This document shows positions 33,584-42,306 of a DNA stretch of 52,459 nt, piece by piece (positions within the stretch are counted from its first letter, which is position 1; each line of letters opens with the position of its first letter). This DNA comes from Salinivirgaceae bacterium (GTDB taxonomy: Bacteria > Bacteroidota > Bacteroidia > Bacteroidales > SZUA-534): NCBI GenBank assembly GCA_016284875.1, contig JAEEPS010000012.1, positions 1 through 52,459 on the forward strand, written 5' to 3'. Position numbers and translations under genes: made by a program. The notes beneath the pieces are model-generated. The model was given only the letters and a program-made list of their open reading frames with translations, searched no databases and was not told the DNA's origin.

Positions 33584-34105
33584 CTATTTTAAATTCGACA
33601 AAATCGCCTTGTAAATATCGTAATTTTTCGCACCAAAAAGCACAAAGGTCACTTTTTTTATCGATGGCATTTCGTTCAGGCATTCAACCACCTGACTGAC
33701 AGCGATTTGTGCGGCTTCTTCGAGCGGATAGCCGTACACGCCCGTGCTGATGGCGGGGAAAGCGATGGTCTGAACGCCGTTTGCCACAGCCACTTCCATT
33801 GATTTTCGGTAGCAACTTGCAAGTTTTTCGGGCTCGCCGTAGTTGCCGCTGCGCCAGATGGGCCCCACGGTGTGAATCACGTGCCGCGCGGGCAGATTGT
33901 AGCCGCCTGTAATCTTCGCGTCGCCTGTCTCACAGCCATTTAGCGTGATGCACTCGTCGAGCAGTTTCGGTCCCGCCGCCCAATGAATAGCCCCGTCAAC
34001 GCCGCCACCGCCCAAAAGCGAGTTGTTGGCCGCGTTCACAATGGCGTCCACGGCGAGTTTCGTAATGTCGCCTTCAATAATGCTAATCCGTTCTTTTACA
34101 GACAT
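33584..34105 (-). CDS. Macrodomain protein (O-acetyl-ADP-ribose deacetylase type)
   Basis: 173 residues, a single MacroD-type macrodomain: [33 protein letters not shown] at the start, with the Asn and Gly-rich loop that bind ADP-ribose, then VIHTVGPIW and [18 protein letters not shown]. Family enzymes remove ADP-ribose from proteins or deacetylate O-acetyl-ADP-ribose. Lies 38 bases after pheT and 6 bases before SiaC. Confidence 0.94.
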   Translation of the reverse strand: MSVKERISIIEGDITKLAVDAIVNAANNSLLGGGGVDGAIHWAAGPKLLDECITLNGCETGDAKITGGYNLPARHVIHTVGPIWRSGNYGEPEKLASCYRKSMEVAVANGVQTIAFPAISTGVYGYPLEEAAQIAVSQVVECLNEMPSIKKVTFVLFGAKNYDIYKAILSNLK

Positions 34106-34143
34106 TTCCTTATTCTGTTTCGTTATAAAAATCCGCGTTCCGA

Positions 34144-36594
34144 TTATCTGATTTTAGCACCGATTTCAGTATCGAGCGATTTCATAATCTGTTCCATTAA
34201 GCGGTCTATCTGCTTGTCTTTGAGCGTTTTCTCTTCGTCCTGAATGATAATGCTGATGGCGTACGATTTTTTGCCGTCGGCAATCTTGTCGCCTTCGTAC
34301 ACGTCGAACAGCGACACGCTCTTAATCAGGCGTTTATCGGCTTTCTGCACCACTTTCTTAATGGCGTCGAACGTCACGCCCTTGTCGATTAGCAGCGAAA
34401 GGTCGCGGCGCACTTCGGGGTATTTCGATATGTCGCTGAACGTAACTTTGTGGTTCTTAATGGCTTTCATAAGCACTGTCCACTCAAGTTCGGCAAAGTA
34501 AACGTCTGCCTTAATGTCAAACTCTTTGCGGATTTTCTTCGATACAATTCCGATTGTGGCAATCGTTTTTTGCGCGTAGATGAGCCGCAGTCCTTCGCTG
34601 TAGATTGAGTTTGAGAATGTTTCCTGCCCAACTTTCGCCAAATCGATGCCCAAACGGCTGATAATCTGCTCGGTGGCACTCTTCACGCCGTAGAAACTTG
34701 CGGGTTTCTGCTTTGCCGTCCACGACTCGCCAGTTGCGAATCCTGTTGCCAGAAGGCCGAGTTTTTCGGTCTCGCTGTAGGCGTCGTGCGGATTCTCGCT
34801 CGTCGATTCGGGGTTGAAATAGTAGCAGTTGCCAAACTCAAACAGTTGTAAATCACTGTTTTGACGATTGCTGTTGAACGATACGGTTTCCATTGCGCCG
34901 TAGAGCAGCGTTTGGCGCATAACGTTCAGTTCTTGGCTCAACGGGTTCAGAATCCGCACCGAGTTTGAATCGCTGAAAGCGTCGTTGCCAACGTAATATG
35001 CGCTCTTTGTCAGCGAGTTACACATAATCTCGTTGTAGCCAGCACCTGTCAGGGCGGTGGCAATCAGGTTGCGCATTTTGTTCACGTCGGGTTTCGGCTC
35101 ATTCGACAGCGTTGAGTTTACGTTGTCGCTGATTTTCACTGTGTTATATCCGTAGATTCGCAGAATGTCTTCAATCACGTCGGCTTCGCGCTGAACGTCG
35201 ACGCGGTAGGGCGGCATTAGAATCTGCAGTTGCTCGTCGGTTTCCGAAACAATTTCGGCTTCGAGCCCGAGAATCACTTTCTTGACGAAATCTTTCGAGA
35301 TATGCTCGCCTATCAGTCTGTCAATCTGTGAGTAACGCACCGTAATCTCAAATGGTTTGACGGGTGCGGGGTAGATGTCGGTGATTTCGGAACTGATTTG
35401 TCCGCCAGCGGTCTCTTTGATGAGCAGAGCCGCGCGTTTCAGCGCCGTGATGGTGATGTTCGGGTCAACGCCGCGCTCGAACAGGAACGACGCTTCGGTG
35501 TGCAAATCGTGGCGCCGAGCCGTTTTGCGGATGTAAGTGGGGTTGAAGCAGGCGCTCTCGATGAACACCGATGTGGTGTCGTCGCTGATGCCCGATTTCA
35601 GTCCGCCGAACACGCCAGCCATACACATTGGCTCTTTGGCGTTGCAAATCATTAGGTCTTTGGCGTCGAGCGAGCGCTCGGTGCCGTCGAGTGTCACAAA
35701 CTTGGTGCCTGCAGGCATTGTTTTGACAATCACCTTGTTACCGTCGATTTTGTCGGCGTCGAAAGTGTGCAGCGGCTGACCAAACTCGTGCAGAATGAAG
35801 TTCGACACGTCGACAACATTGTTTATCGGGTTCAGTCCCACCGATTTAAGTCGTTTTTGCAGCCATTCGGGCGACGGCGCAATCTTGATGCCCGTGATGG
35901 TGACGCCCGCATAGCGGCAGCAGCCCGCAGTTTCGACAATCTCAATGTCGATTTTGCGGCTGTTGTTGTCAACCTTGAACGCGCTAACGTCGGGAATGGT
36001 GTATTTTGTTGGTTTATTGATGCTTAACGCCAAAGCCAAATCGCGGGCCACGCCAATGTGCGAAGCAGCGTCGATTCGGTTCGGGGTTATATCAACTTCG
36101 ATAATTGTGTCATTTTCAACATTATAGTATTCAGCGGCAGGTGTGCCCACTTTCACGCTCGGGGGTAGCACAATAATTCCGTCGTGCGATGTGCCCACGC
36201 CAATCTCGTCTTCGGCGCAAATCATTCCGAACGACTCTTGTCCGCGAATCTTCGATTTCTTGATTACGAATTCCTTGTCGCCGTCGTAAAGCACTGTGCC
36301 AATGGTGGCTACAATCACTTTCTGCCCTGCGGCAACATTCGGTGCACCGCATACAATTGTCAGCAGTTCGCCCGTGCCCACGTCAACGGTTGTGATGTGC
36401 AGGTGGTCAGAGTCGGGGTGGTCGATGCAAGTTTTCACTTCGCCAACCACAAGGCCTTTCAGTCCGCCTTTAACTGATTGATATTCACTAGTGCTGTCAA
36501 CTTCAAGACCGATGCTTGTGAGTTTTTCGGCCACTTCCTGCGCCGTCAGGTCGGTGTCGATGTATTGCTTTAGCCAATTGTATGAAATATTCAT
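34144..36594 (-). CDS. pheT: Phenylalanine--tRNA ligase beta subunit
   Basis: 816 residues. N-terminal [17 protein letters not shown], a tRNA-binding OB (EMAP-like) domain (~40-155), B3/B4 and B5 domains through the middle (GFEVYFRH-like editing region; [28 protein letters not shown]), a class II synthetase-like core, and the C-terminal anticodon-binding FDX-ACB domain ([16 protein letters not shown]). Works with PheS, which is encoded elsewhere. Preceded by a full TTG-N19-TAATTTTG promoter and followed by four small genes on the same strand. Confidence 0.97.
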   Translation of the reverse strand: MNISYNWLKQYIDTDLTAQEVAEKLTSIGLEVDSTSEYQSVKGGLKGLVVGEVKTCIDHPDSDHLHITTVDVGTGELLTIVCGAPNVAAGQKVIVATIGTVLYDGDKEFVIKKSKIRGQESFGMICAEDEIGVGTSHDGIIVLPPSVKVGTPAAEYYNVENDTIIEVDITPNRIDAASHIGVARDLALALSINKPTKYTIPDVSAFKVDNNSRKIDIEIVETAGCCRYAGVTITGIKIAPSPEWLQKRLKSVGLNPINNVVDVSNFILHEFGQPLHTFDADKIDGNKVIVKTMPAGTKFVTLDGTERSLDAKDLMICNAKEPMCMAGVFGGLKSGISDDTTSVFIESACFNPTYIRKTARRHDLHTEASFLFERGVDPNITITALKRAALLIKETAGGQISSEITDIYPAPVKPFEITVRYSQIDRLIGEHISKDFVKKVILGLEAEIVSETDEQLQILMPPYRVDVQREADVIEDILRIYGYNTVKISDNVNSTLSNEPKPDVNKMRNLIATALTGAGYNEIMCNSLTKSAYYVGNDAFSDSNSVRILNPLSQELNVMRQTLLYGAMETVSFNSNRQNSDLQLFEFGNCYYFNPESTSENPHDAYSETEKLGLLATGFATGESWTAKQKPASFYGVKSATEQIISRLGIDLAKVGQETFSNSIYSEGLRLIYAQKTIATIGIVSKKIRKEFDIKADVYFAELEWTVLMKAIKNHKVTFSDISKYPEVRRDLSLLIDKGVTFDAIKKVVQKADKRLIKSVSLFDVYEGDKIADGKKSYAISIIIQDEEKTLKDKQIDRLMEQIMKSLDTEIGAKIR

Positions 36595-36617
36595 TTTTTG
36601 ATATTTTAAACGAAGCG

Positions 36618-36647
36618 CAAAATTACCTTTTTTCGGCTTAAATGCAA
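36618..36647 (-). promoter_or_regulatory. Promoter of pheT
   Basis: Minus strand: TTG (36647-36645), 19-base spacer, TAATTTTG (36625-36618), 24 bases before the pheT start. Best match in the window to the Bacteroidota consensus. Confidence 0.75.
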
Positions 36648-36694
36648 TTTGAAAATTATATGGTGCGGATACAAAACCAGCATCGAAATTATGG

Positions 36695-36726
36695 TTTGCT
36701 AAATTTCCAATACATTCCTAAATTTG
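36695..36726 (+). promoter_or_regulatory. Promoter of the leuA-like gene
   Basis: TTTG (36695-36698), 20-base spacer, TAAATTTG (36719-36726), 47 bases before the start at 36773. It lies back-to-back with the pheT promoter in a 178-base divergent region. Confidence 0.75.
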
Positions 36727-36772
36727 CGGTTTGATTTGAAATTTTGCAAATTCATTGTTTTACTGATAAATA

Positions 36773-38281
36773 ATGAGGATAGAAATACTTGATACTACAT
36801 TGCGCGACGGTGAGCAAATGTCGGGCGTGGCTTTCTCGGCCGACGAGAAGTTGAGCCTTTCAAAACTGTTGCTCGAAGATTTGAAGGTCGATAGGCTTGA
36901 AGTGGCTTCGGCACGTGTGTCGGAGGGTGAGTTTGAGGCTGTTCGCAAGGTTTGCGACTGGGCCCGTCAGCGCGGATTCATCGACAAGATAGAGGTTCTG
37001 GGATTCGTGGACGGCGAGACATCGATAGAGTGGATACAAAAGGCTGGCTGTAAGGTGATTAACCTGCTGGCAAAGGGCTCGCTCAAGCACTGCGAGGGGC
37101 AGTTGCGCAAGACGCCCGAGCAGCACTTGGCCGACGTCCGCCGCTCGATTGAACTGGCGCACGAACGCGGCTTGAACGTGAACATCTACCTTGAGGATTG
37201 GTCGGGAGGAATGCGCACATCGCCCGATTATGTCTTTGCAATGGTCGACGCGCTGAAAGATAGTGGAATACAGCGTTTTATGCTGCCCGACACGCTCGGA
37301 ATCCTGAATCCCGACGACACTTATAATTACCTGTCGGCAATGCGCAACCGCTATCCCGATTTGAATTTCGACTTCCATCCGCACAACGACTACGACCTGG
37401 CCACGGCCAACGTCTATGCGGCCATCAAGGCGGGCGTAACATCGTTCCACGCCACCATCAACGGACTGGGCGAACGCGCTGGAAATGTCACAATATCAAG
37501 CATTATCGCCATTGTGAAAGACCATTTCGGCTACGATGTGAACGCCGACGAGAGCAAACTCTACCGCGTGAGCCGTATGGTAGAAATGTTCTCGGGCATC
37601 CGCATACCCACCAACAAACCGATTATCGGTGAGAATGTGTTTACGCAAACAGCTGGTATTCACGCAGATGGCGACAATAAGAACAACCTTTACTGCAACG
37701 CTCTTGTTCCCGAACGCTTTGGCCGCCACCGCACCTATGCGCTTGGCAAAACATCGGGTAAAGCCAACATTAAGAAGAACCTAGAGGAGATGGGCATTGA
37801 ACTCGACGATGACGCAATGCGCAAAGTAACGCAGCGTATTATCGAACTTGGCGACAAGAAGGAGACCGTGACGCCCGAAGATTTGCCGTTCATAATCAGC
37901 GATGTGCTTCGTAGTCAGTCGATTAAGGACAAGATTGATGTTGTGAACTTCAATTTCAGCACCGCCAAAGGACTGAAGTCGATTGTGTCAGTTATGGTAA
38001 AGATTGACGGGCAGTTCTACAAAGAGGCGGCTTCGGGCGATGGCCAATACGATGCCTTTATGAGTTGTATCAAAAAGATTTACAGCAATTTGAATAAGCC
38101 GCTCCCGAAGTTGGTCGACTACAACGTGACCATTCCGCCCGGCGGCCGCACCGATGCTTTGGTGCAGACCACCATTACCTGGCAGATGGACAAGGAGTTC
38201 CGCACCCGCGGCCTTGACCCCGACCAAACTATGGCCGCCATCAAAGCAACCATTAAGATGCTGAATATCATTGAGGAATAA
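36773..38281 (+). CDS. 2-isopropylmalate synthase family protein (LeuA-like / possible citramalate synthase)
   Basis: 502 residues. HMGL-like TIM barrel with DTTLRDGEQMSG at the start and the metal-binding HPHNDYDLATAN; GLGERAGN and GIHADGDNKNN follow. The C-terminal ~110 residues look like the LeuA allosteric domain. The family condenses acetyl-CoA with a 2-oxo acid; 2-oxoisovalerate (leucine) and pyruvate (citramalate, isoleucine) are both possible. Its place two genes before leuB supports leucine or branched-chain synthesis. It is one of the divergent leuA-type copies seen in Bacteroidales rather than canonical LeuA. Confidence 0.85.
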   Translation: MRIEILDTTLRDGEQMSGVAFSADEKLSLSKLLLEDLKVDRLEVASARVSEGEFEAVRKVCDWARQRGFIDKIEVLGFVDGETSIEWIQKAGCKVINLLAKGSLKHCEGQLRKTPEQHLADVRRSIELAHERGLNVNIYLEDWSGGMRTSPDYVFAMVDALKDSGIQRFMLPDTLGILNPDDTYNYLSAMRNRYPDLNFDFHPHNDYDLATANVYAAIKAGVTSFHATINGLGERAGNVTISSIIAIVKDHFGYDVNADESKLYRVSRMVEMFSGIRIPTNKPIIGENVFTQTAGIHADGDNKNNLYCNALVPERFGRHRTYALGKTSGKANIKKNLEEMGIELDDDAMRKVTQRIIELGDKKETVTPEDLPFIISDVLRSQSIKDKIDVVNFNFSTAKGLKSIVSVMVKIDGQFYKEAASGDGQYDAFMSCIKKIYSNLNKPLPKLVDYNVTIPPGGRTDALVQTTITWQMDKEFRTRGLDPDQTMAAIKATIKMLNIIEE

Positions 38282-38296
38282 AATCAAAATCCTTCA

Positions 38297-39007
38297 ATGC
38301 AAAAATCATCCGTCGAGGCTATAAGGCAGAATTTCAATGAGATGGTAGGTCGGTTCACGAACATCGAGACCGGGCAGGCCACAGCCATCGACTCGCCGCT
38401 TTGTATGGCGCTTGTTGTGCAGACAGCAAAAGCCTTGTGTCCTGAAGCACAAACGATTATGGATTTGGGATGCGGTGGCGGTAATTATGCCGTCAAGATG
38501 TGTGAGGTTTTCCCGAATGCCGATTATACGCTTATCGACTTGAGCGAGAATATGATACGCGAAGCCGAACGACGCGTTTCGGCAGCAACAAATGGCGCAG
38601 TCAAGGCTATTTGTGCCGACTACAAAACCATCGATTTTGGCTATCAGAAGTTCGACATTATAACCGCAGGAACCACGCTTCACCATCTGCGCACGGCGCT
38701 GGAGTGGGAGTCGGTGTTCGGGCGGGTTTATGATTCGCTAAAACGTGGTGGGCTGTTCTTTGTGAACGATATTGTGATTGGCGAAACACCTGAAATCGAC
38801 GCACTTATGCTCGAAGGTTGGCGCAGCGTCTTGCAAAAGAACGTGCCAGGCGAAGTGGATTTCTTCTTAAAGAAATACGAGACTGAAGACACGCCGCAAA
38901 CGCTGACATACCAATTGGATTTAATGCGCAGCGTTGGTTTCAGTCAGATTTCAGTGTTGCACAAACATTTCAATTTTGCCACTTTTGTGGGCGTAAAGGA
39001 TAATTAG
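38297..39007 (+). CDS. Class I SAM-dependent methyltransferase
   Basis: 236 residues. SAM-binding motif I is IMDLGCGGGNYAVKM, followed by acidic motif II DYTLIDLSENMI and GTTLHHLRTALEW, typical of CmoA/UbiE-like class I enzymes. Substrate is unknown. It sits between the leuA-like gene (15 bases) and leuB, so it may be co-transcribed with the former. Confidence 0.85.
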   Translation: MQKSSVEAIRQNFNEMVGRFTNIETGQATAIDSPLCMALVVQTAKALCPEAQTIMDLGCGGGNYAVKMCEVFPNADYTLIDLSENMIREAERRVSAATNGAVKAICADYKTIDFGYQKFDIITAGTTLHHLRTALEWESVFGRVYDSLKRGGLFFVNDIVIGETPEIDALMLEGWRSVLQKNVPGEVDFFLKKYETEDTPQTLTYQLDLMRSVGFSQISVLHKHFNFATFVGVKDN

Positions 39008-39199
39008 GAGTTAGGAGTAGGGAGTAGGAGTTAGGAATTGAAAGTTGAAAAGGCATAAGGCACAAGTATTTGGAAATTAACAATTAACAATTAAAAATGT
39101 AATCTGTGTAATCAGTGTCGTCAGTGCGAGAATCAACAATCATAAATCGAAAATCAATAATTCAATAAATCTATTAATCAATAAATCAATTAAATAAAT
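39006..39199. repeat. Simple and dispersed repeats upstream of leuB
   Basis: The 195-base gap 39008-39202 contains no gene. It holds, in order, GGAGTTAGGAGTAG-type direct repeats (39006-39037), AATTAAC units (39073-39098), a copy of the AATCTGTGTAATCAGTG family (39101-39127) and AATCAATAA-type repeats to the leuB start. Such A/T-rich short repeats are common between Bacteroidota genes. Confidence 0.65.
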
Positions 39200-39202
39200 A
39201 AG

Positions 39203-40285
39203 ATGGGTAAAAAATTAAAAATTGCCGTTTTAGCCGGCGACGGAATTGGTCCGGAAGTGATGAAACAGGCTTTGGATGTTACGAAAGCCGTTTGTGAGAA
39301 ATTCGGTCACGAACTTGAATATAAGGAGGCTCTGACGGGTGCTTGCGCCATTGATGCGTACGGCGACGCCTATCCCGAGTCGACTCACCAACTGTGTATG
39401 GAGAGTGATGCAGTGCTTTACGGCGCTGTTGGTGACCCGAAGTACGACAACGACCCGACGGCCAAAGTTCGCCCCGAGCAGGGTTTGCTGGCAATGCGCA
39501 AGAAGTTGGGCTTGTTCGCAAATATCCGCCCTGTGGAGACTTTCGAATGCCTGTTGCACAAATCGCCTTTGAAAGAGGAACTGGTGAAGGGTGCCGATTT
39601 CATTTGCATCCGCGAACTCACCGGTGGTATGTATTTTGGCAAGAAAGAGGAGCCGACAGTGAATGCCAACGGCGTTGAGGAGGCTTTCGATACTAACTAC
39701 TACAGCCGCCCCGAGATTGAGCGCATTCTGAAAGTTGCGTTCGAGTATGCCCGCAAGCGCAAAAAGCACGTAACGGTTGTTGATAAGGCTAACGTATTGG
39801 CTTCGAGCCGTTTGTGGAGAAAGGTCGCACAAGAGATTGCACCAAAATATCCCGATGTTGCAACCGATTATATGTATGTCGATAACGCCGCAATGCGTAT
39901 GATTCAGAACCCGACATTCTTCGACGTGATGGTTACCGAAAACACCTTCGGCGACATTCTCACCGATGAGGCTTCGGTTATCTCTGGTTCGATGGGATTG
40001 CTTCCTTCGGCTTCAATCGGCGAGTACACAAGCGTTTTCGAGCCAATCCACGGTTCGTATCCGCAGGCAAAAGGCAAGAACATTGCCAACCCGCTGGCCA
40101 CTATTCTTTCGGCTGCAATGATGTTCGAGTATGCTTTCGATTTGAAGGAGGAAGGAGCGCTTATCCGTAAGGCCGTTCAGGCTTCGCTCGACGCGAACTA
40201 CGTTACCGAGGATATCGATAAGAACAACGCTCACAGCACAAGCGAGGTTGGCGAGTGGGTTGTTAACTATATCAAGAAAGCGTAA
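39203..40285 (+). CDS. leuB: 3-isopropylmalate dehydrogenase
   Basis: 360 residues. Signatures: [15 protein letters not shown] at the start, [30 protein letters not shown] with the substrate-binding Arg, [27 protein letters not shown] and [16 protein letters not shown] with the metal Asp. Oxidises and decarboxylates 3-isopropylmalate with NAD+ in leucine synthesis. leuC and leuD are not in the window. Followed by a strong bidirectional terminator. Confidence 0.96.
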   Translation: MGKKLKIAVLAGDGIGPEVMKQALDVTKAVCEKFGHELEYKEALTGACAIDAYGDAYPESTHQLCMESDAVLYGAVGDPKYDNDPTAKVRPEQGLLAMRKKLGLFANIRPVETFECLLHKSPLKEELVKGADFICIRELTGGMYFGKKEEPTVNANGVEEAFDTNYYSRPEIERILKVAFEYARKRKKHVTVVDKANVLASSRLWRKVAQEIAPKYPDVATDYMYVDNAAMRMIQNPTFFDVMVTENTFGDILTDEASVISGSMGLLPSASIGEYTSVFEPIHGSYPQAKGKNIANPLATILSAAMMFEYAFDLKEEGALIRKAVQASLDANYVTEDIDKNNAHSTSEVGEWVVNYIKKA

Positions 40286-40324
40286 TTAATTGCAGTGGCA
40301 CACAGCGTGTGTCTGGATGAAAAT

Positions 40325-40365
40325 AAAAATCCCCGTTGGCAGAGTGCTGGCGGGGATTTTTTTTT
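40325..40365. terminator. Bidirectional terminator between leuB and argS
   Basis: AAAAATCCCCG (40325-40335) / CGGGGATTTTT (40351-40361), with further wobble pairing inside (TTGGCA/TGCTGG), then T-run to 40365. A-run on the left gives a T-run on the other strand. Confidence 0.9.
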
Positions 40366-40371
40366 ATTATT

Positions 40372-40419
40372 AAATCAGTGCAAATCAGTTAAATCCGCAC
40401 CATCTGCGTTCTAAATCCA
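40372..40419. repeat. Copy of an AAATCAGTG-type dispersed repeat
   Basis: AAATCAGTGCAAATCAGTTAAATCC and a degenerate CCATCTGCG/AAATCC. Related copies are at 39101-39127 and 49201-49243. Confidence 0.55.
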
Positions 40420-40422
40420 GAA

Positions 40423-42216
40423 TCACATCCGTTCAGGAACCTGAATACCCATCAGAGCCGCACCAGTTTTGATGACTTTTGCCGTTAACTTGCTCAAAGC
40501 CAAACGGAAACTGCGTACGTTGCTGTCTTCTTCCTTCAGAATTGAGCAGTCGTGGTAGAACTGGTTGTATTCCTTTGCAAGACTGTATAAATGGTTGGCA
40601 ATCAGTGCAGGACTATAGTTAGTGCCAGCGTCGGCAACAACTGCGGGGAAATCAAAAATCAGTTTGGCCAACTGCATCTCCTTCTCGTTGAGTTGTGTGG
40701 CGACGTCAATCTTGTCGGCAACCTTCAAGCCTGCTTCCTCGGCCTTGCGAAGCACCGAGCAGATGCGTGCGTGGGTGTACTGAATGAACGGACCGGTGTT
40801 TCCGTTGAAGTCGATTGACTCTTTCGGGTTGAAGAGCATCGTTTTTTTCGGGTCCACTTTCAAGATGAAATATTTCAGTGCGCCCAAACCTACCATATTG
40901 TAAATCTGTGCTTTGTAATCATCGTCAAACTCTTGCAGTTTGCCCAGTTCGTCCGATGTTTCGCGGGCGGTTTTCACCATTTCGGCAATCAGGTCGTCGG
41001 CATCAACAACCGTGCCTTCACGCGATTTCATCTTGCCTTCGGGCAGTTCGACCATTCCGTACGATAGGTGCGTAATGTGGTCCGACCAGTCGAAGCCCAG
41101 CTTTTTGAGCACGAGTTTCAGCACTTGGAAGTGGTAAATCTGCTCGTTTCCAACCACATAGAGCAACTCATCGAGTTTGTATTGCTCAAAGCGCTGATGG
41201 GCCGTGCCAAGGTCCTGCGTCATATAAACCGATGTGCCATCGCCGCGGAGCAGCAGTTTCTGGTCGAGGCCGTCGGCGGTGAGGTCAATCCAGATTGAGT
41301 TGTCGTCCTTCTTAAAGAGCACGCCGTCTTCCAAGCCCTTCATCACAATCGACTTGCCGAGCATATATGTCTGCGACTCGTAATAAACCTTGTCGAAACT
41401 GATTCCCAGTGCTTTATATGTAACATCGAAACCTGCGTAAACCCAGCCGTTCATTGTTTTCCAAAGGTCAACAACTTCCTTGTTGCCCGCTTCCCACTTG
41501 CGCAGCATCTCGCGCGCTTCGAGGATTATCGGGGCCTGGTTGGCGGCATCGTCGTCGCTCAAACCTTGCGCCTTGAGTTCGGCAATCTGCTTTTTGTATT
41601 CCTTGTCGAACCGCACGTAGTAGTCGCCTACCAGTTTGTCGCCTTTCACTCCGAGGCTTTCGGGGGTTGCGCCGTTGCCCCATTTCTGCCAGGCCAGCAT
41701 CGATTTGCAGATGTGTATTCCGCGGTCGTTCACCAAGTTAGCCTTGATGACGTTGTGGCCGTTGGCTTCCAGAATCTGCGCCACCGAGTAGCCGTAGAGG
41801 TTGTTGCGGATGTGGCCCAGGTGCAGCGGCTTGTTGGTGTTCGGCGACGAATATTCGACCATGAAAGTCTTGCCGCTCGAGCCTTTCGGCTTCATTCCAA
41901 AGCGCTCGTCGGCGATGGCGTCGTTCAGGAATTCGGTCCAGAAAGTTGCCGAGAGTTGAATGTTTAAGAATCCCTTAACAACATTGAAATCAGCAACTTC
42001 GGCAAGATTGTCGCGCAAGAAGGCGCCAATGGCGGCAGCAGTGTCTTCGGGTTTCTGTTTCGATATTTTCAGAAACGGGAAAACAACCAGCGTGAAGTCG
42101 CCCACAAACTCTTTGCGGGTTGTTGAAAACGTTATCTGGTCAAGGTTTGCATCGGCCGAGTAGAGTGTTTTGATGGCCTTTGCGGTAGTGTCTTTCAGCA
42201 ACTTTTGGATATCCAT
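40423..42216 (-). CDS. argS: Arginine--tRNA ligase
   Basis: 597 residues, a class I synthetase. N-terminal arginyl-tRNA-specific domain, HIGH-type motif in SPNTNKPLHLGHIRNN, KMSK-like loop KMKSREGTVVD, and a DALR anticodon-binding C-terminus ending VPERM. Charges tRNA-Arg. Single gene with its own promoter; terminator after it. Confidence 0.97.
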   Translation of the reverse strand: MDIQKLLKDTTAKAIKTLYSADANLDQITFSTTRKEFVGDFTLVVFPFLKISKQKPEDTAAAIGAFLRDNLAEVADFNVVKGFLNIQLSATFWTEFLNDAIADERFGMKPKGSSGKTFMVEYSSPNTNKPLHLGHIRNNLYGYSVAQILEANGHNVIKANLVNDRGIHICKSMLAWQKWGNGATPESLGVKGDKLVGDYYVRFDKEYKKQIAELKAQGLSDDDAANQAPIILEAREMLRKWEAGNKEVVDLWKTMNGWVYAGFDVTYKALGISFDKVYYESQTYMLGKSIVMKGLEDGVLFKKDDNSIWIDLTADGLDQKLLLRGDGTSVYMTQDLGTAHQRFEQYKLDELLYVVGNEQIYHFQVLKLVLKKLGFDWSDHITHLSYGMVELPEGKMKSREGTVVDADDLIAEMVKTARETSDELGKLQEFDDDYKAQIYNMVGLGALKYFILKVDPKKTMLFNPKESIDFNGNTGPFIQYTHARICSVLRKAEEAGLKVADKIDVATQLNEKEMQLAKLIFDFPAVVADAGTNYSPALIANHLYSLAKEYNQFYHDCSILKEEDSNVRSFRLALSKLTAKVIKTGAALMGIQVPERM

Positions 42217-42236
42217 AATTCAATTTTTTGAGAGCG

Positions 42237-42269
42237 CAAATATAGTAAATGACCGCTGACAATCGTCAA
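42237..42269 (-). promoter_or_regulatory. Promoter of argS
   Basis: Minus strand: TTG (42269-42267), 22-base spacer, TATATTTG (42244-42237), 21 bases before the argS start. Confidence 0.6.
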
Positions 42270-42306
42270 CCGACAGCCGTCAAATTCAGTTTTCTGCTGA
42301 TTTGCG

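Noticed and set aside
40298..40315. Small hairpin ACACA-GCG-TGTGT after leuB
   Set aside because: Only five base pairs and no T-run; the strong terminator just downstream explains transcription end.
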